Shown here: one piece after another, positions 1 to 7,200 of the stretch
Numbering within the stretch: the first letter of the stretch is position 1
Layout of the letters: every line of letters starts with the position of its first letter
Notes under the pieces: generated by a model
What the model was told of the DNA's origin: nothing
The model's input: only the letters and a program-made list of their open reading frames with translations
Database searches by the model: none
Program-made: the position numbers and the translations under genes
Assembly: GCA_049318165.1 (NCBI GenBank)
Contig: JBMOGW010000115.1
Span: 1-11,194, forward strand
Reading direction: 5' to 3'
Source: UBA668 sp049318165
Lineage (GTDB): Bacteria; Actinomycetota; Acidimicrobiia; Acidimicrobiales; Ilumatobacteraceae
DNA length: 11,194 bases

Positions 1-272
<272 letters not shown>

Positions 273-273
273 C

Positions 274-1170
274 ATGGCCATCTTCGTCAACGAGCACACC
301 AAGGTCATCGTCCAGGGCCTCACCGGCGGTCAGGGCAAGTACCACGGCCTGCGCAACCAGGCGTACGGCACCCAGGTCGTCGGCGGCGTGACGCCGGGCA
401 AGGGTGGCACCGACGTCGAGGGCATCCCGGTGTTCAACACGGTGGCCGAGGCGGTTGCCGCCACGGGCGCCACCGCGTCGTTCATCGCCGTCCCGCCGAA
501 GGCCGCGGCCGCAGCGATCCTCGAGGCCGCCAACGCCGGTATCGGCTTCATCGTGTGCATCACCGAGGGCATTCCGGCGCAGGACGAGGCGAAGGTCTAC
601 AACACGCTCGTGCGTGACTTCCCGAACACGCGCCTGCTCGGCCCGAACTGCCCGGGCATCATCAGCCCCGGCAAGTGCAACATCGGCATCACCGCCGGCG
701 AGATCGCACAGCCGCCGACGGCGAGCGGCCCCAACGTGGGCATCGTCAGCCGCTCGGGCACGCTCACCTATCAGGCGCTGTACGAGCTGAAGCAGCGCGG
801 CATCGGCGTGAGCACCTGCGTCGGCATCGGTGGCGACCCCGTGCCGGGCACGAACTTCATCGACTGCCTGCGCGAGTTCCAGGCCGACCCCGAGACGCAC
901 GCGATCATCATGATCGGCGAGATCGGTGGCTCGGCGGAGGAAGAGGCCGCGGAGTTCATCAAGGCCAACGTCACCAAGCCGATGAGCGCCTACATCGCCG
1001 GCGTCACCGCTCCCGAGGGCAAGAAGATGGGCCACGCCGGCGCCATCACCTCGGGCGGCAAGGGCACGGCCAAGGGCAAGATGGAGGCCCTCGCGGCTGC
1101 CGGCGTGAAGGTGGGCAACAACCCCACCGAGGCCGGCGAGCTGATGGCCGAGATCGTCGCCACCCTCTGA
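274..1170 (+). CDS. sucD: Succinyl-CoA synthetase alpha subunit
   Basis: This 298-residue protein is close to the usual family length of about 290. SucD binds CoA and carries the phosphohistidine of succinyl-CoA synthetase. An N-terminal CoA-binding Rossmann domain (about 1-125) includes LTGGQGKYH near 17 and the VGGVTPGKGG block at 36-45. The ligase domain carries GPNCPG (123-128), VSRSGTLTY (158-166), GIGGDP (184-189), the GEIGGSAEEEAA block (215-226) and the active-site histidine H254 in GHAGAI. The start at ATG 274 was chosen over an in-frame ATG at 238, which lies inside sucC; the product then begins MAIFVNEHTKVIVQG as in homologues. The gene follows sucC with a 1-bp gap. The ribosome site is weak (GGAAC, about ten bases upstream), consistent with coupling to sucC translation. 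No odd features were seen. Confidence 0.97.
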   Translation: MAIFVNEHTKVIVQGLTGGQGKYHGLRNQAYGTQVVGGVTPGKGGTDVEGIPVFNTVAEAVAATGATASFIAVPPKAAAAAILEAANAGIGFIVCITEGIPAQDEAKVYNTLVRDFPNTRLLGPNCPGIISPGKCNIGITAGEIAQPPTASGPNVGIVSRSGTLTYQALYELKQRGIGVSTCVGIGGDPVPGTNFIDCLREFQADPETHAIIMIGEIGGSAEEEAAEFIKANVTKPMSAYIAGVTAPEGKKMGHAGAITSGGKGTAKGKMEALAAAGVKVGNNPTEAGELMAEIVATL

Positions 1171-1193
1171 GCGCTCGCACCGCCCGCCTCGCC

Positions 1194-1245
1194 CGCCGAA
1201 CTTAAGTTCTGCGTGCCGCCCGTCCCGCCGAACTTAAGTTCTGCG
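1194..1245. promoter_or_regulatory. Twin 20-bp palindromic operators (GAACTTAAGTTC core)
   Basis: The 20-mer CGCCGAACTTAAGTTCTGCG occurs twice, at 1194-1213 and 1226-1245. Each copy is a palindrome with a perfect 12-bp core and one mismatched pair before matching CGC/GCG ends. The direct repeat extends to 22 bp (1192-1213 and 1224-1245). Centres are 32 bp apart, close to three helical turns, so two dimers could sit on the same DNA face. The AT-rich core stands out in very GC-rich DNA. With transcription inferred to start at about 1278, the centres lie near -42 and -74, positions typical of activator sites, although a repressor is also possible. The cognate protein is unknown. The element could instead be a dispersed genomic repeat. 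Confidence 0.7.
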
Positions 1246-1265
1246 AGGACGGGGTGGGCGCGGCG

Positions 1266-1271
1266 TAACGT
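1266..1271 (+). promoter_or_regulatory. -10 box TAACGT, leaderless start for DinB gene
   Basis: TAACGT fits the actinobacterial TANNNT -10 consensus and ends exactly six bases before the ATG at 1278. Transcription would therefore begin at or next to the A of the start codon. There is no Shine-Dalgarno sequence upstream, in keeping with a leaderless mRNA. No convincing -35 hexamer is visible. Confidence 0.6.
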
Positions 1272-1277
1272 CCTGGC

Positions 1278-1820
1278 ATGCCGATCGTGCCGGACGACAA
1301 GAACTGGACCTGGGTGCTGGAACGGCCGTGCCCGGACTGCGGGTTCGTCGCGCAGGAACTCGACCTCGTCCGCGTGCCGGCCGTGCTGCGTGCGAACGCG
1401 GTGGACTTCGCCGCGCTGCTGTCGCACCCGCGCGTGACCGAGCGGCCGGACGACGGCACGTGGAGCGGACTGGAGTACGGCTGCCACGTGCGTGACGTGT
1501 ACCGGCTGTACCTGTTCCGGCTGGACCTGATGCGCGGCGAGGACGCGCCGCAGTTCCCCAACTGGGACCAGGACGTGACGGCGCTCGACGACCGCTACCA
1601 CGAACAGTCGGCGGTGGAAGTGGCCGGCGAGTTGGCCGTGGCGGCCGATCTGCTCGCCCGCGCCTACGAGACGATCGAGCCCCACGAGTGGTCGCGCACC
1701 GGGTTCCGCAGCGACGGGGCGGCGTTCACCATCGAGAGCTTCACCCGCTATCTCGTGCACGACCCGGTGCACCACGTGTGGGACGTACAACGCGGCTACG
1801 AGCGTCTCGCCAGGGGCTGA
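1278..1820 (+). CDS. DinB-fold (DinB_2-like) putative metal-binding protein
   Basis: This 180-residue cytoplasmic protein has the features of the DinB_2 branch of the DinB/YfiT superfamily, four-helix-bundle proteins whose three histidines usually bind a divalent metal. Some relatives transfer or use low-molecular-weight thiols. Visible markers are W62 and H70 in TWSGLEYGCHVRD, and the C-terminal helix FTRYLVHDPVHHVWDV with H161, H165 and H166. An N-terminal C-P-D-C-G-F motif (C18, C21) resembles half of a zinc ribbon and is common in this actinobacterial subfamily as I recall it. No signal peptide or membrane segment is seen. ATG 1278 is supported by the -10 box six bases upstream. The gene stands alone, downstream of the twin palindromes and convergent with the 1906-2601 gene. 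Substrate and exact reaction are unknown. Confidence 0.8.
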   Translation: MPIVPDDKNWTWVLERPCPDCGFVAQELDLVRVPAVLRANAVDFAALLSHPRVTERPDDGTWSGLEYGCHVRDVYRLYLFRLDLMRGEDAPQFPNWDQDVTALDDRYHEQSAVEVAGELAVAADLLARAYETIEPHEWSRTGFRSDGAAFTIESFTRYLVHDPVHHVWDVQRGYERLARG

Positions 1821-1843
1821 GTGCTGGCCCACTGACCGGACCA

Positions 1844-1898
1844 TGTCGCGGCCCCACCGCCAGGGGTTGCGGTCGAGCCGCGACACGAACGAGTGTCG
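1844..1898. terminator. Overlapping hairpins in convergent gap (possible bidirectional terminator)
   Basis: Two mutually exclusive inverted repeats lie between convergent genes. The first pairs TGTCGCGGC (1844-1852) with GCCGCGACA (1877-1885), a 9-bp stem around a 24-nt loop. The second, CGACAC-GAACGA-GTGTCG (1881-1898), is a perfect 6-bp stem with a 6-nt loop and reuses part of the first. There is no U-tract, so intrinsic termination is uncertain, though U-poor terminators are common in high-GC actinobacteria. Confidence 0.4.
1871..1894. repeat. 24-bp dispersed intergenic repeat, copy 1
   Basis: The motif is GGTCGAGCCG followed directly by CGACACGAACGAGT. It matches 3664-3687 at 22 of 24 positions. 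It lies 11 bp beyond the stop codon of the minus-strand gene 1906-2601. A GGGTTGC just upstream (1864-1870) is also present at the other copy, but there a 10-bp insertion separates it from the core. Confidence 0.75.
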
Positions 1899-1905
1899 AG
1901 GTGGG

Positions 1906-2601
1906 TCAGGCGGCGGGGTTGCGGCCGTACCACGCGATGAGACGGTCGATCACCGGGGCGTCGTCGGCCGCAGCGACCGCGTTGCGGAACGGCGGGTGCG
2001 TCACCAGGTGCTCCATGCCCGGCACCTGCTGCGCCATCTCGGCGAACGTCGCCTCGCGATCGCCGGGCGGCAGCGTCGTCAACGCCGTCTGCAGGGCCAG
2101 TTCGACGGTCGGCTCGTGCCACTCGACGTCTTGGCCCGTGGCCCTGGCCAGGTCCCAGGTGTGCACGGTGAGCTCGCTGGTGTACATGGCCACCATGCCG
2201 GCGCCCGGCGCGGTTGCCCATGGCAGCACCATCGTCTGCTGCAGCTTGGCGCCGTCGGTCCACGCGGCCCGCACCAGGTGCGCCGCCTCGACGAACGTGG
2301 CCGGCCAGGCGTCGTCGGCGATGCCGGTGACGATGTCGGGCATCGCAAGCGGATCGACGCCGTTGCCCAGCGCGGCCAGGCGGCGGAAGACGGTGACCAT
2401 GTGGCCGAGCAGCGAGCGCACGTCGAGGTCGTCGCACACCGTGGGAAGGTCGAGCTGTTCCGGGCGGACGCCGTCGACCACCCGGCGAGCGGTGATGGTG
2501 GCGTGGGCGAACGCGGTGCGCGGGTCGTCCGGACCGGGGATCGGGTGCGCAGCGGCGCCGGTGTCGGCGGAGGTGGTGTCGGTCGTGTCGGTGTTCGTCA
2601 T
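1906..2601 (-). CDS. TIGR03086/MDMPI-type DinB-fold metal-binding protein
   Basis: This protein has 231 residues from the chosen start. It resembles the TIGR03086 and mycothiol-dependent maleylpyruvate isomerase (MDMPI_N) group: cytoplasmic, DinB fold, with metal held by a helix-2 histidine and a C-terminal H-x-x-x-D pair. Here H67 lies in VRSLLGHMV, and H147/D150 lie in SELTVHTWDLARATGQ, the most recognisable family block. P53-T-x-C56 matches the usual P-T-x-C segment. The first 25 residues are a T/D-rich, probably disordered tail. An in-frame ATG at 2631 would add ten residues, but it puts the operator inside the gene. ATG 2601 has CAGCGT seven bases upstream and is preferred. The gene is divergent from the WYL regulator, its likely controller. 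The substrate is unknown, and true mycothiol use is inferred only. Confidence 0.82.
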   Translation of the reverse strand: MTNTDTTDTTSADTGAAAHPIPGPDDPRTAFAHATITARRVVDGVRPEQLDLPTVCDDLDVRSLLGHMVTVFRRLAALGNGVDPLAMPDIVTGIADDAWPATFVEAAHLVRAAWTDGAKLQQTMVLPWATAPGAGMVAMYTSELTVHTWDLARATGQDVEWHEPTVELALQTALTTLPPGDREATFAEMAQQVPGMEHLVTHPPFRNAVAAADDAPVIDRLIAWYGRNPAA

Positions 2602-2608
2602 GCCGGCC

Positions 2609-2614
2609 ACGCTG
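2609..2614 (-). promoter_or_regulatory. -10 box CAGCGT, leaderless start for TIGR03086 gene
   Basis: On the minus strand CAGCGT ends seven bases before ATG 2601. It fits NANNNT and nearly matches the TAGCGT box found before the 7709 start. It supports 2601 rather than 2631 as the true start codon. The first base deviates from T, so the promoter would be weak or regulated. Confidence 0.45.
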
Positions 2615-2620
2615 ACAGCA

Positions 2621-2645
2621 AAACCGGTCATCCTCTGACCGGTTT
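2621..2645. promoter_or_regulatory. 10-5-10 inverted repeat, likely operator of divergent promoters
   Basis: AAACCGGTCA (2621-2630) and TGACCGGTTT (2636-2645) are perfect inverted arms around TCCTC. The centre at 2633 is 32 bases from the ATG at 2601 and 31 bases from the GTG at 2664. The site therefore covers roughly -20 to -44 of both inferred leaderless promoters, overlapping both -35 regions. This is ideal for one dimeric protein to control both genes. The adjacent WYL/HTH protein is the obvious candidate, as such regulators often act on their own divergent promoter. Confidence 0.75.
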
Positions 2646-2651
2646 CCGTGG

Positions 2652-2657
2652 GAAGAT
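2652..2657 (+). promoter_or_regulatory. -10 box GAAGAT, leaderless start for WYL regulator
   Basis: GAAGAT keeps the key A at position 2 and T at position 6 of the actinobacterial -10 box. It ends exactly six bases before GTG 2664. There is no Shine-Dalgarno sequence between it and the start codon. Confidence 0.45.
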
Positions 2658-2663
2658 CGCATC

Positions 2664-3614
2664 GTGCGTGCCGACCGATTGGTGTCCGTCCTGCTGTTGT
2701 TGCAGCAGCGCCGGCAGGTGACTGCGGCGGAGGTGGCGCTGGAGCTGGAGATCAGCGAGCGCACGGCCCGGCGCGACCTGGAGGCGTTGGGCATGGCGGG
2801 CCTACCCGTCTACTCCGTGCAGGGCCGCCACGGGGGGTGGCGCCTGGCGGGTGGTGGTCGTACCGACCTGAGCGGTCTGTCGGCCAACGAGGCGCAGGCG
2901 CTGTTCATGGTGGCCGGTCCCCAGGTGGGCACCACACCCGAGGTGAAGGCTGCCCTGCGCAAGCTGGTGCGGGCGCTGCCCGAACAGTTCCGCGAGGCTG
3001 CCGAGCGTGCCGCCACCAGCACCCTGGTGGACCCGAGTGGTTGGGGCGAGGCTGGTCGTTCGTCGCACGACCCCGAGCACCTCGACGCGGTGCGCGACGC
3101 AGTGGTGCACCGCCGTCAGGCGGTGCTGGGCTACACCGCTCGCACCGGGGAGACCACGACGCGCGTGATCGAACCGCTCGGGCTCGCCGCGAAGGCACAG
3201 CAGTGGTACCTGGTCGCCGACACCGACGCCGGACTGCGAACATTCCGTGTCGACCGCATCCGCAGCGTAGACTGCACCGGCGAACCGGCTCGGGTTCCGG
3301 ACGGCTTCGACCTCTCGCAGGCGTGGGCCTTGATCGCCGACCGTGTCGAGGAACTGCGCACGCCGGTGGTGGCCGTGGCTCGGGTGCGTCAGGACGCAGT
3401 GCAGATGGTGGCGTGGGTGCTGCGCGAGCGAGTGCGCATCGGCGCTGCAGCCGACGACGGCTGGGTGGAGGTGGAGGCCCGTGGCCACCACGTGCGCGAA
3501 CTGGCCGCCGCGTTCAGCGGCTTCGCCGCGACCACCGAAGTGCTGTCGCCGCCCGAGCTGCGCGACGAGTTGCGCGCGCTCGGCGAGGCGCTGGTCGACC
3601 GCTACGCGAGCTGA
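2664..3614 (+). CDS. HTH-WYL domain transcriptional regulator
   Basis: This 316-residue protein is the usual length for the YafY/PafBC-like WYL family of DNA-binding regulators. The N-terminal winged helix (about 1-65) reads as HTH_11, with recognition helix ISERTARRDLEAL at 30-42 and wing residues GRHGGWRL at 54-61. The WYL domain spans about 140-205: W181-Y182-L183 in QQWYLVA, then FRVDRIRSV at 194-202, the conserved arginine-containing ligand-sensing segment. The C-terminal WCX region (about 230-316) follows. WYL domains sense nucleic acids or small ligands. Translation probably begins at GTG 2664, six bases after a -10-like box. The gene is divergent from the TIGR03086 gene, with a palindromic operator between them, so it probably controls itself and that gene. 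Whether it represses or activates cannot be told from sequence. Confidence 0.92.
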   Translation: MRADRLVSVLLLLQQRRQVTAAEVALELEISERTARRDLEALGMAGLPVYSVQGRHGGWRLAGGGRTDLSGLSANEAQALFMVAGPQVGTTPEVKAALRKLVRALPEQFREAAERAATSTLVDPSGWGEAGRSSHDPEHLDAVRDAVVHRRQAVLGYTARTGETTTRVIEPLGLAAKAQQWYLVADTDAGLRTFRVDRIRSVDCTGEPARVPDGFDLSQAWALIADRVEELRTPVVAVARVRQDAVQMVAWVLRERVRIGAAADDGWVEVEARGHHVRELAAAFSGFAATTEVLSPPELRDELRALGEALVDRYAS

Positions 3615-3619
3615 TCCAG

Positions 3620-3647
3620 CAGCCGCGACCGCACGTCGCCGCGGCTG
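3620..3647 (+). terminator. Hairpin after WYL gene
   Basis: CAGCCGCG (3620-3627) and CGCGGCTG (3640-3647) form a perfect 8-bp GC-rich stem around a 12-nt loop, starting six bases after the WYL stop codon. It is followed by GGTTG rather than a U-tract, so it is a plausible but not classical intrinsic terminator. Confidence 0.5.
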
Positions 3648-3663
3648 GGTTGCCGGCGATGGC

Positions 3664-3687
3664 GGTCGGGCCGTGACACGAACGAGT
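3664..3687. repeat. 24-bp dispersed intergenic repeat, copy 2
   Basis: The motif is GGTCGGGCCG followed directly by TGACACGAACGAGT, 22 of 24 bases identical to 1871-1894. As at the first copy, it lies in a convergent gap just beyond the stop codon of the minus-strand gene (17 bp from 3705). This copy has lost the small GTGTCG hairpin arm present at copy 1. Confidence 0.75.
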
Positions 3688-3704
3688 TGCGGCGCAGCGT
3701 GGGG

Positions 3705-4241
3705 TCAGGGCAGCTGGCCGACGTGGGCGAGCGCCAGACGGATGAGGCGGTCGTGGCCACCGGTCATCTCGCGGCGCACGGCCTCGCTGACCGCCTGCTC
3801 GGGCGGGTACCACGCCAGGTCGAGCGCCTCCTGCGTCGGCGTGCAGTCGCCGACGACCGGCACGACGAACGCCAGGCTCACCGCGTGGTGCCGCGGGTCG
3901 TGGTAGCCGCTGACGTCGGGGTCGGGGAAGTACTCGACCACCGTGAACGGCGCGACTTCCGGCGGGATCTGCGGCAGCGCCACCGGTCCGAGGTCCTTCT
4001 CGAGATGGCGCACCAGGGCGTCGCGCACCCGCTCGCCGTACAACACTCGGCCGCTCACCACCATGCGGCTGAGCGTGCCGTCGGCGGCCTGGCGCAGCAG
4101 CATGCCAACCGACGTGACGCGACCGCGGTCGTCGACCCGCACCGGGACGGCGTCGACGTACACCAGCGGCACGTTGGCGCGGATGTTCTCGAGCTGGTCC
4201 TTGTTCAACCAACCGGTACGGGTGTCGAGTCGTTCGTTCAT
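3705..4241 (-). CDS. Nudix-like protein (resembles DUF4916), degenerate Nudix box
   Basis: This 178-residue cytoplasmic protein resembles the actinobacterial DUF4916 family, a Nudix-fold group. VPLVYVDAVPVRVDDRGRVTSVGMLLR (about 24-50, beta strands) precedes a Nudix-box-like stretch: G64-x5-E70-x7-R78, then H-L-E-K-D-L-G. The spacing of the Nudix signature is kept. However, the R-E-U-x-E-E core reads R78-H-L-E-K-D83, so the first two metal-binding glutamates are replaced and the last is an aspartate. Classical Mg-dependent pyrophosphohydrolase activity is therefore doubtful. The rest of the fold looks intact, with Y113-H-D-P-R-H-H and a late W144-Y-P. Its ATG overlaps the protease stop in ATGA, so it is translationally coupled to that gene. 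No signal peptide is seen. The function in this operon is unknown. Confidence 0.8.
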   Translation of the reverse strand: MNERLDTRTGWLNKDQLENIRANVPLVYVDAVPVRVDDRGRVTSVGMLLRQAADGTLSRMVVSGRVLYGERVRDALVRHLEKDLGPVALPQIPPEVAPFTVVEYFPDPDVSGYHDPRHHAVSLAFVVPVVGDCTPTQEALDLAWYPPEQAVSEAVRREMTGGHDRLIRLALAHVGQLP

Positions 4242-7200
4242 GTGATGGAGGGCGGCCCCACGAAGTAGCCGGTGATGTCGATGATGGCATGTCCGGCCCG
4301 TTGCAGCGAAACATTGACCGTCGTGGCCGCCGCCCCGCGCACCACCCCGGACACGGCGCCCGCCGCCACGGTCTGGCCGGCGACGAACGTCACCGTGCGC
4401 ACCGGCGAGGTCGGGGCGGGGCCCGGTCGCAGCTGCAGCATCCCCGTCGCTGCGACCCCGGTGACCGTGACGTTGGCGGCGATCGCCGAGGCCGTGACCG
4501 GCACAGGGCCCTGCGCGACGACCACGGTACGGGTCTCGCGAGCGGCGAACGCGGTGGTGTCGCGGCTGTCGAACGCGCGGAACGGCGACACCGGCACGAA
4601 GGTGCCGTCGGGGCTTGAAGCCGCTGACGACGACGTGATCCATCCGACGACGTCGACGTGCAACGTCACCCGGTCCCTCGGGTTGCCGTACACGAACATG
4701 CTGACTCGCCCGCCGCTGCCCACCGGCACGATCGCCAGGTTCGTCGCCGGCCTGCCGCGGGCGAAGTTGAGGTTGGAATGGGTGAACGCCGAGACCGACG
4801 AGCCGGTGGGGAAGAGCCGCACGTAGCCGTCGGCGGTCGATCGCGCAGCCGAGACCTCGAGCACCAGCGCCTGCACCGAGGCGCCTGCGGGCACTGCGGT
4901 CGTCGCCGGCCGGGCGAGCACCGACGTGCGGCCGGCGACGACGTCGGTACTGGCCCAGTGTTCGGGCACGTCGAGCGGCACCAGTCGGCCCGCGCCCGCC
5001 ACTCCGGTGCTGGGATCGACGCCGGCAGTGGTGAACCATCCGGCCACGTCGATCACCGCGTCGCCGCCGGCCTGGAGGTACAGCGAGATGCGTCCGCCGC
5101 TGCCGACGGGCACGATCGCGAAGTTGGCGATCGCCTTGCCGGCCGAGGTGATGTTGAGGGTGCTGGTCCCGCCGACCGCCGCGCGCAGTGTGGGCAGGGC
5201 CTGCACGTAGCCGGCCGTGCGCGAACCGACCGAGGTGATGTTCAGGGCGACCGCAGTGACGCCGGTCGTGGGCACGCCGCCGGTGCCGAGCACCTTCAGG
5301 TCGATGACGCTCTGCGTGCGGTACGGGCCGACGAGCGAGGATGGTCCGATGTGCGTGGCGCGCCGTGTGTCGAGGACGCGGGTGGGTGCGGGCGCTGCCT
5401 GGTAGTGGCCCGGCGTCGCTGCGGCCCCGGCGCTCGGTGGTGGGGGAAGCGCCGTCAGTCCGGCGCCGTAGGCGTTGTCGTCGCCGCGTGGTCCACGGTC
5501 GACGGCGAAGTGACGGACGAGCGCCGCGAGCGGAGCCCCTGGCGTGGCGAGCTGCGCCTGCAGGACGAGTGCGGCGATGCCGGCCGCGGTCGGCGATGCC
5601 GATGACGTACCGCTGAACGTGGGGCCCTGGCCGGCCGCCGCGTACGTCTGGCTGGTCATCCCCGAGTACGACGCGAGATCGGGCTTGACGCGTCCGTCGG
5701 AAGTCGGCCCCTGCGATGAGTACCAGGCGATGCTGCGCGGGTCGGTGCTCACCGATCGGAACTGGGGCAGGCGATCGACGGCGCCGACGGCGACCAGTGC
5801 GGGACTGCGCGAATCGACCACCGGCTTGGCGGCGCTGCCGCGTCGGTCGGACAGGCCCTGCTCGAGTGCAGCGCTGCCGGCGATCGCCACCTCCACCCGA
5901 TCGCGGGTGGCGCCGACCGGGGTGGCGGCGTTGCGGCGGATGCGGATGAACGTCGAGTAGCGGCCGTCCAACTGCAGAACCGAGGGGCACACCCTCACGT
6001 CGGGCGCTTCGAGCGGCGCGGCACCTCGTGCTTGCGGCGCGTCGATGACGTTCCGGCCGGCCCCTGTCCCGCTCTGGTCGCCGAGGTCGATCGGCCGCAC
6101 CTGTGCCGTGGTCGGGTTCGCGTGGGGACTCGTGGCCATCATCGTGCGCGGTTCCCAGAACTCGATCGCATAGTCGGTGCGTTGCGAGGCGGGCAGCCGC
6201 CAGTCGTTGGCCCACCGGACGCCGTCCATGAAGAAGCAGCCGTTGGACGTGACGCGGAGCCAGGTGTCGGGGGTCGGCCCCAGCCGTCCGTCGTTGAAGT
6301 TCACGTACGAGCCGCCGCCCGACGAGGTGGTCGAGGCCACCGTGCGCACCAGGTAGGCGTCCTCGGCGTCGTTCCCGGCCGAGTTGAACCACACCATGCC
6401 CTTCCTCGCGGCGGCGTTGACGACGCCGGCCAGCGGGCCGGTTCCGTCGCCGGGGCCGTCGTACGCGGAGCCGAGTGACCGGTTGAGGATCCGCACACCC
6501 CGAGCCGCGAACCAGTTGATCGCTGCCTGCAGATCGGCCGTGGTGGCAACCGACGCCAGGTACAGCTGGGCATCGGGCGCCATGTCGTGGACGACTTCGG
6601 CCACCGCGACGCCATGCACGTACGCGTCGTCCCCGCCCGAGAGGCCGCGACGGATCGTGCCGTCGATTGCGCACAGACCCTGTCCCACGCTGTCGCGGCA
6701 GAACTGTCGCGTCGAGTCCGGAAGCGGACCGTGCTCGAGCGCGTCCCACCGATCGAGGTCGAAGTAGTCGATGATGCCGACCTTCACGCCGCTGCCCGTG
6801 ATGCCGGCGGCGTGCCATGCTGCGGCGTTGGTGGTGGCCACCTGCTCGGCCACCACGCCGGTGGAGGTCGCCTGCGGTCGTGGCGCCGACGTCGGCCGCC
6901 CACTGGCCTCGGGCACGCGGCCTGCGAGTCGCGGGTACTGCATGTCGGTGACGACGTCGAGCGAGGCGAGCACCTCGACCGCGGTGACTGGGACGCGGAC
7001 CTGCACGAGCGCTCCGTCGACGATGCCCTGCACCTCGCCACCGAGCATGCGGGTGCGTCGCGCCACAGTGGCCGTGTCGGCGGTGAGCACCTCGGCGAGG
7101 ACGGTCGGCACTGCGCTGCGGCCCTCGGCACGCGCCAGCCGTCCGCGGGCGATCTCGATCTCGTGCTCGAGGCGCGGGTCGTGCAGATGACGCTCGACGG

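Noticed and set aside
1198..1209. The GAACTTAAGTTC palindrome as a transcription terminator for sucCD
   Set aside because: As RNA it leaves only four paired bases around a minimal loop, is AU-rich and has no U-tract. Exact duplication with helical phasing fits a protein-binding site better.
2602..2631. Ten-residue N-terminal extension of the TIGR03086 gene starting at ATG 2631
   Set aside because: It would place one arm of the operator in the coding region and lacks a usable ribosome site at proper distance. ATG 2601 has a -10-like box at the spacing seen in other genes here.
4238..4241. Programmed frameshift joining the protease to the Nudix-like protein at ATGA
   Set aside because: There is no slippery heptamer or clear downstream structure. 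ATGA overlaps are ordinary translational coupling, and one partner is exported while the other is not.
3705..6818. A 1037-codon open frame on the minus strand that would fuse the Nudix-like protein to a long upstream region
   Set aside because: Upstream of 4241 it runs out of frame through the S8 protease gene and encodes an Arg/Gly-rich, non-protein-like sequence. The intact protease frame covers the same DNA, and the Nudix-like gene has its own ATG in the ATGA overlap.
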